A stretch of 64,000 bases of DNA from assembly GCA_947491935.1 (NCBI GenBank), contig CANLLF010000002.1:186001-250000 (forward strand). Direction: 5' to 3'. Below, in pieces: positions 16,837 to 25,298 of this stretch. A program made the position numbers and the translations under genes. Each line of letters opens with the position of its first letter. Position 1 is the first letter of the stretch. The DNA is from an uncultured Roseicyclus sp. (lineage in GTDB: Bacteria > Pseudomonadota > Alphaproteobacteria > Rhodobacterales > Rhodobacteraceae). Below the pieces are notes generated by a model. That model had not been told where the DNA came from and searched no databases. It was given only the letters and a program-made list of their open reading frames with translations.

Positions 16837-17628
16837 TCAGGCGCGGTGGGCCCCGTCGGCGAGGGATTTCACAAAGCTCAGCACCTCATCAACGGACTTG
16901 CCCGCCGCAATCTCGGAGACGATAGCGGAACCGACAACACAGCCATCCGCCACGTAGGCGATGGCCTCGGAGGCCTCGGGCGTCTTGATGCCGAAGCCGA
17001 CGATGACCGGCAGATCGGTCTGCGACTTGATCCGCGCGACCTCGGGGGCGACATCTTTGGCCTGAGCCTCCGCCGCGCCGGTGATGCCGGTGATGGAGAC
17101 GTAGTAGACGAAGCCGGACGTGTTGGTCAGCACCTTGGGCAGGCGGGCATCGTCGGTTGTGGGGGTGGCAAGGCGGATGAAGTTCAGGCCCGCATTTTGT
17201 GCGGGGATGCAGAGCTCGTCATCTTCTTCGGGCGGCAGATCAACGACGATGAGGCCATCGATCCCCGCCTCTTTCGCGTCGCCCAGAAAGGCCTCGACTC
17301 CGCGCGAATAGATCGGGTTGTAATAGCCCATGAGCACGATGGGGGTCGTGTCGTCCCCCTCCCGGAACGTGCGCACCATCTGGAGAGTCTTTTCCAGCGT
17401 CATGCCACCGTCGAGGGCGCGCTGACCGGCCAGCTGGATCGTCGGGCCGTCGGCCATGGGGTCGGTGAAGGGCAGGCCCAGTTCGATGATATCAACGCCC
17501 GCCTCTGGCAGGCCCTGCATCACGGCAAGCGCGGTATCGTAATCCGGATCACCGGCCATGATATAGGAAACAAAGGCTTTCTTCCCCTCGGCCCGCAGCC
17601 GGGTGAATGTGTCGTCGATACGGGTCAT
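16837..17628 (-). CDS. trpA: Tryptophan synthase alpha chain
   Basis: TrpA cleaves indole-3-glycerol phosphate and channels indole to TrpB. The 263-residue TIM barrel has the catalytic Glu in [17 protein letters not shown] together with the expected Asp. The [10 protein letters not shown] segment and the phosphate loop [10 protein letters not shown] and VVGSAIV are present. Length is standard. It stands alone on the minus strand, about 13.5 kb from trpB, with no other trp gene beside it, so the two subunits of one complex are expressed from different transcripts. Confidence 0.97.
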   Translation of the reverse strand: MTRIDDTFTRLRAEGKKAFVSYIMAGDPDYDTALAVMQGLPEAGVDIIELGLPFTDPMADGPTIQLAGQRALDGGMTLEKTLQMVRTFREGDDTTPIVLMGYYNPIYSRGVEAFLGDAKEAGIDGLIVVDLPPEEDDELCIPAQNAGLNFIRLATPTTDDARLPKVLTNTSGFVYYVSITGITGAAEAQAKDVAPEVARIKSQTDLPVIVGFGIKTPEASEAIAYVADGCVVGSAIVSEIAAGKSVDEVLSFVKSLADGAHRA

Positions 17629-17773
17629 GGTCGGGGCCTCTGATAGAATTCGTCCGGGGATCGTTTGCGGCAGGATGCGGCGGAAATCAATGGGCAGGCC
17701 GATCGCGGGGAAAGCGGGGGCGGGTTTCCCTGTGGGTCTGGAACCTTTTGGGGGGCGTGCCCATTTACTTGCT

Positions 17774-17959
17774 ATGAATTATATTCTCGCCCTGCTGCTC
17801 CCGCCGCTTTCCATCTTTCTGGCCGGCCGCCCGATCCTCGGGCTTCTGATTGCGCCGGTTTGGGTGCTCGCCCTGTTCTTCTCGGGCGGGCTGACCCATC
17901 CGATGTTCATCCTGCTGGCCTGGTTCGTGATCTTTGAACGACGCGAGCGGCGCAGCTAG
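17774..17959 (+). CDS. Small Pmp3/YqaE-like membrane peptide
   Basis: The 61-residue peptide has two hydrophobic helices. The first carries [16 protein letters not shown], close to the LPPL signature of the YqaE/Pmp3 family (stress-linked small membrane proteins); the second ends in ERRERRS. The start ATG at 17774 is the first that gives a membrane N-terminus. Its stop overlaps the stop of the convergent MATE gene by 4 bases. Family assignment is moderate because the protein is short. Confidence 0.6.
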   Translation: MNYILALLLPPLSIFLAGRPILGLLIAPVWVLALFFSGGLTHPMFILLAWFVIFERRERRS

Positions 17960-19281
17960 GCTGTCATCCGCCAGAACCGCCAGGGCAAGGCAATCGCGGC
18001 CACGAAAATCCCCAGCGTGTAGCCAAGCCAGAGGCCCTGCGCCCCGAGATCGAAGATGAAGCCCAGAACATACGCCACCGGAAGCGCAAGGATCCAATAG
18101 GCGACCAGCGTGATCACGGTGGGCATGTTCATATCCGACATGCCCCGAAGCGCGCCAAGGGCTGTGCCCTGCACGCCATCGGCAATCTGCAACAGCGCCA
18201 TGATGATGAAGAGCGTCACCGCCAGCTCGATCACGGCGGGGTCGGCCGACATCGTTTCAGCCATCGGACGGCCGCCAAAGACGAAGGCCATGGCCGCAAT
18301 GGCTTGCCACAGGATCACCATCACGAACGATGCTTTCAGGATCGGGCGCAGACGCCGCGTGCTGGTGGCGCCCACGGCCCGCCCGATGCGGATCGACACC
18401 GCGCCGGCCATGCCAAGGGGGATCACATAGGCCATGCCCGCCAGCGCGTTGACGATCTGATGTGCCGCCAGGGCCTCTGCCCCTAACCAGCCCATCATCA
18501 GCCCCACAAACGCATAGGCCGCGCCTTCGCCCGCATAGCCGATGCACAGCGGAATGGCATCCTTGGTTTGCGCCCAGACATCCGACCAGGCGACGCTTAC
18601 CTTCTGACGGAATGCGGCCAGGCCCGGCGCGCGGCTGAGCACGATCCATGCGGCCAGGAGCGACACGCATTGCGACAGGATGGAGGCGAGCCCGGCCCCA
18701 AGAATGCCCAGGCCAAGGATATGGATGAAGGTGTAATTGGCGGGAATGTTGAAGAGCACCCCGAGATAGGAGAGGCCCACGGCCGTCCAGGGCCGGTCCA
18801 CCGCGTCGAACAGGGCTTTCAGCCCGAAGAACAGCGTGAAGGGCACGATCCAGATCGCCATCGAGACCCAATAGGGCAGGAGGATGGCCAGAACCTCCTC
18901 GGGCTGACCAAGGGGGCCGAGAAACGGGTAGACGGCGAGCATCAAAAGCGTGGACGCGCCGCCCCCCAGAAGGCACAGCAACAGCCCCGAGCGCAGCGCG
19001 ACGGCGACGCGAGCGGGGTCTTTCGCGCCCTCCGCCTGGCTGATCTGAACGGAGATCACGGTGATCACGCCCCAAAGTGCGGAGATCAGGATGATGAGAA
19101 CCGCCGTCGTCACGCCCGCAGCGGCCAAGGGCACGGTGCCGAGGGGTGAGATCATCGCGGTATCCACCACGCCGATCATCAGCGCGGCCATCAGGCCAAC
19201 CATCAGCGGTACGGCCAGCCGGATCAGGGGCCAGATCTCAGCGCGCGTGGACGCCGGTTGGGGAAGAGTTTGGTCTGTCAT
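17956..19281 (-). CDS. MATE-family efflux transporter
   Basis: The 441-residue integral membrane protein has about 12 helices in two repeated halves and NorM-like motifs (SPLGTVPLAAAGVTT in helix 2, GLMMGWLGAEALAAHQIVNALAGMAYVIPLGMAGAVSIRIGRAVGA in the second half). MATE proteins exchange Na+ or H+ for cationic drugs or metabolites. The substrate is unknown. It stands alone between the Pmp3-like gene and the 300-base gap before ychF, and shares that gap divergently with ychF. Confidence 0.88.
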   Translation of the reverse strand: MTDQTLPQPASTRAEIWPLIRLAVPLMVGLMAALMIGVVDTAMISPLGTVPLAAAGVTTAVLIILISALWGVITVISVQISQAEGAKDPARVAVALRSGLLLCLLGGGASTLLMLAVYPFLGPLGQPEEVLAILLPYWVSMAIWIVPFTLFFGLKALFDAVDRPWTAVGLSYLGVLFNIPANYTFIHILGLGILGAGLASILSQCVSLLAAWIVLSRAPGLAAFRQKVSVAWSDVWAQTKDAIPLCIGYAGEGAAYAFVGLMMGWLGAEALAAHQIVNALAGMAYVIPLGMAGAVSIRIGRAVGATSTRRLRPILKASFVMVILWQAIAAMAFVFGGRPMAETMSADPAVIELAVTLFIIMALLQIADGVQGTALGALRGMSDMNMPTVITLVAYWILALPVAYVLGFIFDLGAQGLWLGYTLGIFVAAIALPWRFWRMTA

Positions 19282-19581
19282 GGATCACCGTCCGGGCGGG
19301 CCCGGCATCGAAAGTCGCGTGGCGGAGCGGTGGGCTCCGCAGGTTCAGGAGGCGTTCAGCCTCGCGACGGCCGATCCATGGGTCAGATCCTTTCGTGGAC
19401 GGATAACATGCTCTGCATATGAGATATGTATCCGCAAGTCGAGAGGTACCCGTGACTTGAGGACGCCGCGCCCATCCGGTTCTGCGCGGCCCGGGCAAGC
19501 TGTCGCGGCGCAACTACTGGTTGCCTTGCCACCGTTCCTGCACCGCCTTAGAAGGCGGCGAGTTTGTATAGGAGCGCGCGC
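19282..19581. other. 300-base divergent intergenic region, MATE/ychF
   Basis: This is the shared upstream region of the MATE gene (minus) and ychF (plus). I see no protein-coding signal. A short hairpin with 6-bp arms CCGCCT/AGGCGG (19543-19558) lies 23 bases before the ychF ATG and could affect its translation. No clear promoter hexamers or operators stand out. Confidence 0.5.
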
Positions 19582-20679
19582 ATGGGGTTCAAGATGGGTA
19601 TCGTAGGGTTGCCGAATGTCGGCAAGTCGACCCTGTTCAACGCGCTGACAAAGACGGCGGCGGCGCAGGCCGCGAACTTTCCGTTCTGCACGATTGAGCC
19701 AAATGTGGGCGACGTCGCGGTTCCCGATGCGCGGCTCGACAAGCTGGCGGCGATTGCGTCGTCCAAGCAGGTGGTCCCGACACGCATGACCTTTGTGGAC
19801 ATTGCGGGCCTTGTGAAAGGCGCGTCGAAAGGGGAGGGGCTTGGCAACCAGTTTCTGGCCAATATCCGCGAAACCGATGCCATCGCCCACGTGCTGCGCT
19901 GTTTTGAAGATGGCGATGTGACCCATGTGGATGGCCGCGTGGACCCGATTGCCGATGCGGAGACGATCGAGACCGAGCTGATGCTGGCCGATCTGGAAAG
20001 CATCGAGAAGCGATTGCAGAATATCGTGCGCAAGGTGCGCGGTGGCGACAAGGAGGCGGTGCAGAGCCAGCGCCTGATGGAGGCTGCGAAGGCCGCGCTG
20101 GAGCACGGGCGCCCGGCACGAACGGTCGAGGTGGATGCCGAGGACGCGAAGGCGTGGGGCATGTTGCAGCTGCTGACGGCCAAACCGGTTCTGTATGTCT
20201 GCAATGTCGAGGAAGAGAGTGCGGGGACGGGCAATTCCCAGTCGGCGCGTGTGGCGGACATGGCGGCGGCGCAGGGCAACAGCCACGTCGTGATCTCGGC
20301 CAAGATCGAAGAAGAAATCGCGCAATTGTCCGCGGAAGATGCGGAGATGTTCCTTGAGGAGTTGGGGTTGGAAGAGGCTGGCCTCGACCGCCTGATCCGC
20401 GCGGGCTATGCGCTGCTGAACCTGCAGACCTATTTCACCGTCGGTCCGAAAGAGGCGCGCGCCTGGACCATCAGGGAGGGCACGCTGGCCCCTGCGGCGG
20501 CCGGTGTGATCCACGGGGATTTCGAGGCGAAGTTCATCCGCGCAGAAACGATTGCCTATGATGATTTCGTGGCTCTTGGTGGCGAAAACGCGGCCAAGGA
20601 GGCGGGCAAGATGCGGGCCGAGGGCAAGGGGTATGTCGTCAAGGACGGAGACGTCCTGCATATTCTGCATTCCGGTTGA
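19582..20679 (+). CDS. ychF: Redox-regulated ATPase/GTPase YchF (Obg family)
   Basis: The 365-residue P-loop protein is of the YchF/OLA1 type, which prefers ATP over GTP. The G1 motif GLPNVGKST is at residues 9-17, G3 is FVDIAGLVKGASKGEGLGN, and the C-terminal TGS domain ends RAETIAYDDFVALGG ... VVKDGDVLHILHSG. Length is typical. It binds ribosomes and is linked to translation and oxidative-stress control in other bacteria. ATG 19582 matches the conserved MGFKMGIVGLPNVG start; an upstream in-frame ATG at 19564 lacks support. Confidence 0.97.
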   Translation: MGFKMGIVGLPNVGKSTLFNALTKTAAAQAANFPFCTIEPNVGDVAVPDARLDKLAAIASSKQVVPTRMTFVDIAGLVKGASKGEGLGNQFLANIRETDAIAHVLRCFEDGDVTHVDGRVDPIADAETIETELMLADLESIEKRLQNIVRKVRGGDKEAVQSQRLMEAAKAALEHGRPARTVEVDAEDAKAWGMLQLLTAKPVLYVCNVEEESAGTGNSQSARVADMAAAQGNSHVVISAKIEEEIAQLSAEDAEMFLEELGLEEAGLDRLIRAGYALLNLQTYFTVGPKEARAWTIREGTLAPAAAGVIHGDFEAKFIRAETIAYDDFVALGGENAAKEAGKMRAEGKGYVVKDGDVLHILHSG

Positions 20680-20689
20680 GACCGGCGCG

Positions 20690-20760
20690 CCACATGGGGG
20701 CTAGCCCCCGTCGCCAGAGGCGACTCCCCCAGAGTTTTTCGGCCAGGATGAAAGAGCGCG
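20690..20760. repeat. GC-rich intergenic double-hairpin element
   Basis: Just after ychF, GGGGGCTAGCCCCC (20696-20709) is a perfect palindrome. GTCGCC-AGA-GGCGAC (20710-20724), CTCCCCC and then AGAGTTTTTC follow. The 5-T run means it could terminate ychF. The layout (G/C-run palindrome, small hairpin, C run, AG-T run) resembles intergenic elements I recall from rhodobacteral genomes; only this copy is seen in the window. Confidence 0.5.
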
Positions 20761-20787
20761 ACCCGCATTGAGAACAGGGAAACTCCC

Positions 20788-21261
20788 ATGGACCATCTCG
20801 ATCCTTTCCGACCCCGTCCGGTGCGGGCCTTGCAGCCGGTAGAGCGGCAGGGCTGGCGTTTGAAGCAATATGCGATTGTGTCGGACGAGCGGGCTTTTGA
20901 CGCCATCGTCGCGGAGGCGGCATGTGCCGAGGCGTTGCAACGGTTGCCCGTGGCGGGCGCCTTGAGCGATGACTTGGGCAATCACGGGGTGGGTTTTCAG
21001 ATCGTGCATTTTGCGCAGGTCGCGGTGGTGTCACCGGTGTTCTATTGGCAATGGGGCAGCGTCTTGGCGAACCTGCCGCAACTGCGCGCGCAATGGGACA
21101 GGCCCGATGTGTTCAAGACCGGCGTCGCGGAGGTTGTCGGATGCGTCTGGGAGATGCAGGTCGTCGCGTTCGAGGTGGATCTGTGGAAGCGGACGATGCT
21201 TACGGCGGCGGGCGCCCCGGAAGAGCGGCTGGCGCAGTACCTGGACGAAATGCTGGCGTAA
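20788..21261 (+). CDS. Conserved-looking hypothetical protein, 157 aa
   Basis: I do not recognise a family. The protein is soluble with no signal peptide. It opens MDHLDPFRPRPVRALQPVERQGWRLKQYAIV and contains aromatic stretches (VVSPVFYWQWGSVLANLPQLRAQW, VVGCVWEMQVVAFEVDLWKRTML) that suggest a folded alpha/beta domain. Codon use and GC match its neighbours and it has an ATG preceded by GGGAAA. The pattern of small charged N-terminus and Trp-rich core suggests a small-molecule-binding or isomerase-like fold, but no function can be given. Confidence 0.65.
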   Translation: MDHLDPFRPRPVRALQPVERQGWRLKQYAIVSDERAFDAIVAEAACAEALQRLPVAGALSDDLGNHGVGFQIVHFAQVAVVSPVFYWQWGSVLANLPQLRAQWDRPDVFKTGVAEVVGCVWEMQVVAFEVDLWKRTMLTAAGAPEERLAQYLDEMLA

Positions 21262-21316
21262 CAGCCCCGCGTTCAATGACGCGGCCCCGCGCCTGATAGC
21301 GCGAGGCCTGTTCGGT

Positions 21317-21697
21317 TCACCGACCGTGGGCCGTCACCAGCGCCTGGGGGCCGGGGTTGACGATGGTCTGGTAGCGGAACCGGATCTCGTCGATATTGCG
21401 GACCGGGCCGCGCAGGTTGAACCAGCCGGTGCAATTGCCGGGCGTCACGATGCGGCGCACGTTGAGGTCCTGGCTGCCGCCAAGCGCGAAGCTCACATCG
21501 ACGTCGCCGAAATGCACGGTGCGGTTCGCGACACAGAAGCGGACCTCGCGGAACAGCGCCGGGCCGGGGACGCTGATCACATCGACATCGCTGGTATCGG
21601 CGGCCACACGGGCGCCGAGGAAGGTGCTGGCGGAGGCAGGCAGTGCGGCGGAGGCGGTGAGGGCAACAAGGGCGAGGGTTTTGATAGTCAGTTTCAT
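21317..21697 (-). CDS. Secreted DUF2541/YaaI-like protein
   Basis: The 126-residue protein has a clear Sec signal peptide (residues 1-23, cut near ASA/STF). The mature part reads VRFCVANRTVHFGDVDVSFALGGSQDLNVRRIVTPGNCTGWFNLRG. This resembles the YaaI/DUF2541 pattern: a Cys pair, a central beta repeat and a conserved CTGW segment. Two Cys residues in the mature part could form a disulfide in the periplasm. Function unknown. The ATG follows an AAGGAATTG site. Family assignment is tentative. Confidence 0.6.
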   Translation of the reverse strand: MKLTIKTLALVALTASAALPASASTFLGARVAADTSDVDVISVPGPALFREVRFCVANRTVHFGDVDVSFALGGSQDLNVRRIVTPGNCTGWFNLRGPVRNIDEIRFRYQTIVNPGPQALVTAHGR

Positions 21698-21993
21698 GGA
21701 TCAATTCCTTTGGTTTTAAAAATGTGTGTCGAAAAATGATGTCGACAGGGAGTGATACGCGAAGCGACGAAAATTCCGTCGCAGTGAGCGGGCATTTTTT
21801 CCCGGCGAAGCGTGGAAACTCGCCCAAGATACTGACACGAAGCGGGTTTTTTCTTGAAGCCCGATATCGTCTGTCACCGCGTGCCGACCGGTTTCAGCTG
21901 TCGTGATTTGATGGATCACATTTGTTGATTTGCCATTTGGCGGCAGGTGCGGTCGGTTGCAACGTCCAGCTTCGGGCAAGAAGGAACGCCCGC

Positions 21994-22917
21994 ATGAGGA
22001 CGCCACAGGCCGATGACACCGCCGCGGGCTTTGCGTATGCCATATCGGCGTATCTTCTGTGGGGTGCGGTCCTGCCGCTCTACCTGAAGGCCGTCTCCCA
22101 CATCCCTGCGGGCGAGATCGTGGCGCACCGGATCATCTGGTCTGTGCCGATCATCGGCGCACTGATCCTTGTGACCCGGCGCACAGCAGATCTTCGCGCG
22201 GCATTGCGAAGCCTGAAGATGATCGCGATGGCGGCGCTGATGGCGTTCTTCGTCTCGATCAATTGGGGCGTTTATGTCTGGGCGATCTCGAACAACCAGG
22301 CTTTGGACGGGGCCCTTGGATATTACATCAACCCGCTTTTCTCGGTCTTCCTCGGGGCCGTGTTGCTCCGCGAGCGGCTGTCCCGGTTGCAATGGGCCGC
22401 CGTCGCATTGGCAGGGTTGGCGGTGGTTGTGTTGACCGTCGAAGAGGGGCGCATGCCGTGGGTCGCGCTGGCATTGACCTTCAGTTGGGGCGCTTACGCG
22501 TTTTGCAAACGCAAATTGCCCGTGGGGCCGAACCAGGGCTTCTTTCTGGAAGTGACGATCCTGAGCATACCCGCGATCATCTGGATAGGCTGGCTTGGCG
22601 CCACCGGTGAGGGCAGGTTCCTCACCGGTGTGCCGCTCGACACCTGGCTCTTGGTCGGGTGCGGCGTGGTGACAGCCGTGCCTCTAATCCTTTATGCCAA
22701 CGGCGCGAAGCTCCTGCGCCTGAGCACCATCGGTATCCTGCAATACATTGCACCGACCTTGATTTTCCTCGTTGCCGTGTTCTTGTTCAAAGAGCCTTTC
22801 GGCTCCGCCCGCATGATTGCCTTCCCGACGATCTGGGCGGCTTTGGGGCTCTATTCGGTTGCGTTGTTCCGCCAGGCAAAGGTAGCCAGCGGACCCGCGA
22901 ATGCGGCAGCCAATTGA
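21994..22917 (+). CDS. rarD: RarD/EamA-family transporter
   Basis: The 307-residue membrane protein has ten predicted helices in two EamA repeats. It carries the RarD signature near the N-terminus (FAYAISAYLLWGAVLPLYLKAVSHIPAGEIVAHRIIWSVP), then NWGVYVWAISNNQALDGALGYYINPLFSV and QYIAPTLIFLVAVFLFKEPF. RarD proteins are DMT-superfamily exporters or importers of unknown physiological substrate. ATG 21994 is chosen since the helix starts soon after; the upstream frame has no hydrophobic or homologous sequence. It lies just before tRNA-Ser. Confidence 0.88.
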   Translation: MRTPQADDTAAGFAYAISAYLLWGAVLPLYLKAVSHIPAGEIVAHRIIWSVPIIGALILVTRRTADLRAALRSLKMIAMAALMAFFVSINWGVYVWAISNNQALDGALGYYINPLFSVFLGAVLLRERLSRLQWAAVALAGLAVVVLTVEEGRMPWVALALTFSWGAYAFCKRKLPVGPNQGFFLEVTILSIPAIIWIGWLGATGEGRFLTGVPLDTWLLVGCGVVTAVPLILYANGAKLLRLSTIGILQYIAPTLIFLVAVFLFKEPFGSARMIAFPTIWAALGLYSVALFRQAKVASGPANAAAN

Positions 22918-22956
22918 ACCTTGTTTTCCCCGGTCACCGATTATAGACGGGTCAGC

Positions 22957-23046
22957 GGAGACGTGGCCGAGTGGTCGAAGGCGCTCCCCTGCTAAGGGAG
23001 TAGGCGGGAAACCGTCTCGAGGGTTCGAATCCCTTCGTCTCCGCCA
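22957..23046 (+). tRNA. tRNA-Ser (anticodon GCT)
   Basis: A complete class-II tRNA of 90 bases. The acceptor GGAGACG pairs with CGTCTCC, with encoded CCA at 23044-23046. The anticodon stem 22984-22988/22996-23000 encloses a loop with GCT at 22991-22993, and a long variable arm is present. It reads AGC/AGU. An integrase fragment begins about 140 bases downstream, so this gene is a likely past integration site. Confidence 0.97.
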
Positions 23047-23188
23047 TTTTCCTCAAGATCTCCATCTCATAACCTCATGATAGTAGGGCGAAATTCGGCG
23101 CTTTCGCGATTACGGCGTCTCTCGGTCCGCTTGAGTTGCTGCACATTTTGCTACACAATTTGCTGCACAAACATGGGATTTCTCCGTC

Positions 23189-23452
23189 ATGAGCATCGCG
23201 AAAAGAGGTCGTCTCTACCACCTCCGCCGCCGCGTGCCGCGCCGGTATCGAGGGGTTGAGCTGCGAGAAACCGTCTGGATCAGCCTACATACCGATTCTG
23301 AGACGGTAGCGCACAGCAAGGCGGATCGGGCCTGGTCTCAGATGATCGAGGCTTGGGAAGCGCGCTTGTGTGCAGAAGAGGTCCAATTCGGCCCGCTTAA
23401 CCGACGCCAACTTCGAGCCCAGATTAACCGATACCGCAGTGTTCACAAATGA
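23189..23452 (+). pseudogene. N-terminal fragment of a tyrosine-recombinase integrase
   Basis: The 87-residue frame starts MSIAKRGRLYHLRRRVPRRYRGVE and continues RETVWISLHTDSETVAHSKADRAWSQMIEAWEAR. This matches the DUF6538-type N-terminal domain found on phage-like integrases of Rhodobacteraceae. It ends after 87 residues; the core-binding and catalytic domains (R-H-R-Y) are absent here and I see no continuation downstream in other frames. The position next to tRNA-Ser is typical for such integrases. It is best read as the remnant of an element that has been lost. Confidence 0.75.
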
Positions 23453-23585
23453 CAGCTTTCACAGCTTTACCTTCCCCACAGGCGGTTCAGTGTCGGCGCC
23501 ATACGAATCGATGGAACATGCGGGTGATCCAGATGGGGTTTGTTGAAATCTGCGGACCTTTCGTGAGGATTGAGGCGGAATATAA

Positions 23586-24035
23586 GGGGGAATTGCCCTG
23601 CAAAGAGGGCGCTCCGATAGGCCATCGGCACGCTTCAATCGCCGTGGCGAAGACGCACTCTACGTGAGTCCAGATACAGAAAGCGCTTCTGTTGCGATCG
23701 GTGGTGATGTCGTTGACAGGGAGCCGGCACGTGTATTGGTCCGGTACGATGTCGAGCGTTGTCGACTCGTGGATCTCAGGAGTCGAGGGTCGGCTGACCT
23801 GTATGAGTTGGCGCGACAGCTATGGCGCTCTGTGCTCGAAGCCCGCGATGTTCCACCATCATGGTCCGCCGCGGACGTGGTAAGGGCGTCGAGCGAAGTT
23901 GGCCTTGTAGATCCGTCACGGCGGCTGCCCGGTTTTTGGCATGGGACGGTGTTTCGATGGAATGAGCCAGGTGCTCCAACCGTCAGCTTTGAAGCGACAC
24001 CGGAGCCCATCAGGGCAGCGGCAGGATATCGGTAG
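23586..24035 (+). pseudogene. 5'-truncated RES-domain protein gene
   Basis: The frame from the TAA at 23583 to the stop at 24035 reads RGRSDRPSARFNRRGEDALYVSPD early and GLVDPSRRLPGFWHGTVFRWNEPGAP late. These are the two ends expected of a RES domain (NAD+ phosphorylase toxins), with the R, N-x-x-G and LY elements visible. No ATG, GTG or TTG lies between the TAA and 23664, and the usual N-terminal strand is missing, so the gene looks 5'-truncated. A GTG at 23664 could start a 123-residue product lacking the active-site N-terminus. No Xre/MbcA-type antitoxin is seen beside it. Confidence 0.6.
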
Positions 24036-24275
24036 CCACCTTTTCACTTCTCCGTTGGCAAGCCTTAAGAGATGACGCTCGGGTCTGCGGATGAGATGCC
24101 GACTTCGTCCCGCGGAGCGTGAGTTTGAGCTGCCTTAGACTTCACGAACGCAGCGAATGTTCGATAAGTGGGATACGCCCACGGCATTCGGAGATCGTGC
24201 TCAACGTCCGCTTTGAGCCGGTAAAGTTGGATAGGTAATAACGTTCCCATTCAAAAACCCACCATAGCCTTTCAC

Positions 24276-24965
24276 CTATTCGTCAAAGTAGGCTTTGTGG
24301 GTCGTGTAAATGGCCGCAATTGTCGGGGTAAGACGGTCCAGATGCGTTCGAAGGACGTCATCAGCCGTTTGCACGTCACCACTGAAGAGGGCAGTCAAAA
24401 GCGATTGATGGTCCAAGTACAAAACGTCCATCGCGTCCTTGCTGGTCAACGCCAACATGCAAAGGCGATCCACCTGTGCCTTGTTCTCGGCGATGATGTC
24501 GAAGGCGAATGCCTGTTTCGCGGATGCACAGAGCAGTTTGTGAAACTCGTAGTCCAGTTCATGGAAGTGTTTCACATCTTCCGCCGCAATTGCGCCTGCC
24601 TGTTCACGCAGATTAGCCTTCAGATCCGTATCTACCGACATATCTCTGTCCATGGTCGCCGCCCGGACAACCTCCAATTCAACTGCTGCGCGCACAAAGC
24701 GGGCATTTGATATCAGCTGCCGCGAGAACGGTCGCACGACCGTTGCACGTTGCGGACGGACAAGAAGAAGGTTGAGGTTTGCAAGGCGGGTAAATGCCTC
24801 CCGCACGGGCTGGCGAGAGAACCCAAAAGACTTCGCGACCTCTGACTCTGAAATCTTGGTGCCAGGGAGCAGGTCCAGTCGCGTGATCCGTTCATAGAGT
24901 TCGTCAAACACCACATCACTGCTTGTCGTGCGTTCAAGGGCTCCGAGTGCTGTCATTTCCTGCAT
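24276..24965 (-). CDS. GntR-family regulator (FadR/FCD subfamily)
   Basis: The roughly 229-residue protein has an N-terminal winged helix (ISESEVAKSFGFSRQPVREAFTRLANLNLL, about residues 40-70) and an all-helical FCD ligand domain with His residues spaced for metal binding (DVKHFHELDYEFHKLL and a later TH). FCD regulators commonly respond to organic or sugar acids. It lies just upstream of and divergent from the TRAP-uxuA genes, so control of uronate use is likely. The start is either ATG 24965 or the in-frame TTG 24971, which has the better-spaced GAGGG. Confidence 0.87.
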   Translation of the reverse strand: MQEMTALGALERTTSSDVVFDELYERITRLDLLPGTKISESEVAKSFGFSRQPVREAFTRLANLNLLLVRPQRATVVRPFSRQLISNARFVRAAVELEVVRAATMDRDMSVDTDLKANLREQAGAIAAEDVKHFHELDYEFHKLLCASAKQAFAFDIIAENKAQVDRLCMLALTSKDAMDVLYLDHQSLLTALFSGDVQTADDVLRTHLDRLTPTIAAIYTTHKAYFDE

Positions 24966-25298
24966 GTCCAACGGTTGTTTCCCTCAGTCTGGCAGGGTTT
25001 TGCAAAAAAGAACAGGGCAAACTTGGATACTAGACAGAGGCAAAGCCTTTGATTTGAGGCGGAAATTGCATTCTTCAGGCGTTACAACATATATTTCATG
25101 TTGACTAGTATCCCAGTTTACATGTTGAGTGGCGCCATGAACGACGGCGGGGCGGCGATGCGTGCCAGGGTAGGCGGGGAGAACTCAACTTAGGGTTTTC
25201 CATGATCCGGCACCCAAGCCCGCAGAGTTTCGGACACGAGACCCGGTCATCTTCTGGCGGGAAAAGATAACGAATTGAATCGCATCTGGGAGGAACGA
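24966..25298. other. Divergent intergenic region, GntR/TRAP, with inverted sites
   Basis: This 333-base region is lower in GC than its neighbours and carries no gene. It separates the GntR gene from dctP. A 12-position motif T[TG]GGATACTAG[AT]C occurs twice in opposite orientation (see the entry at 25023-25116). The gap otherwise shows no hairpin terminator or RNA gene. Confidence 0.55.
25023..25116. promoter_or_regulatory. Inverted pair of GGATACTAG sites, candidate GntR operator
   Basis: GGATACTAG at 25025-25033 recurs inverted as CTAGTATCC at 25105-25113. Agreement extends outward to T[TG]GGATACTAG[AT]CA. The two copies lie 71 bases apart between the GntR gene and dctP, which fits binding by a dimeric regulator at two sites with possible looping (inference). 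Confidence 0.5.

Noticed and set aside
19345-20670. 441-residue minus-strand open frame across ychF
   Set aside because: It is an antisense shadow of ychF, whose motifs and length are decisive; such long shadows are common in high-GC DNA, and the product is His/Arg-rich without any fold.
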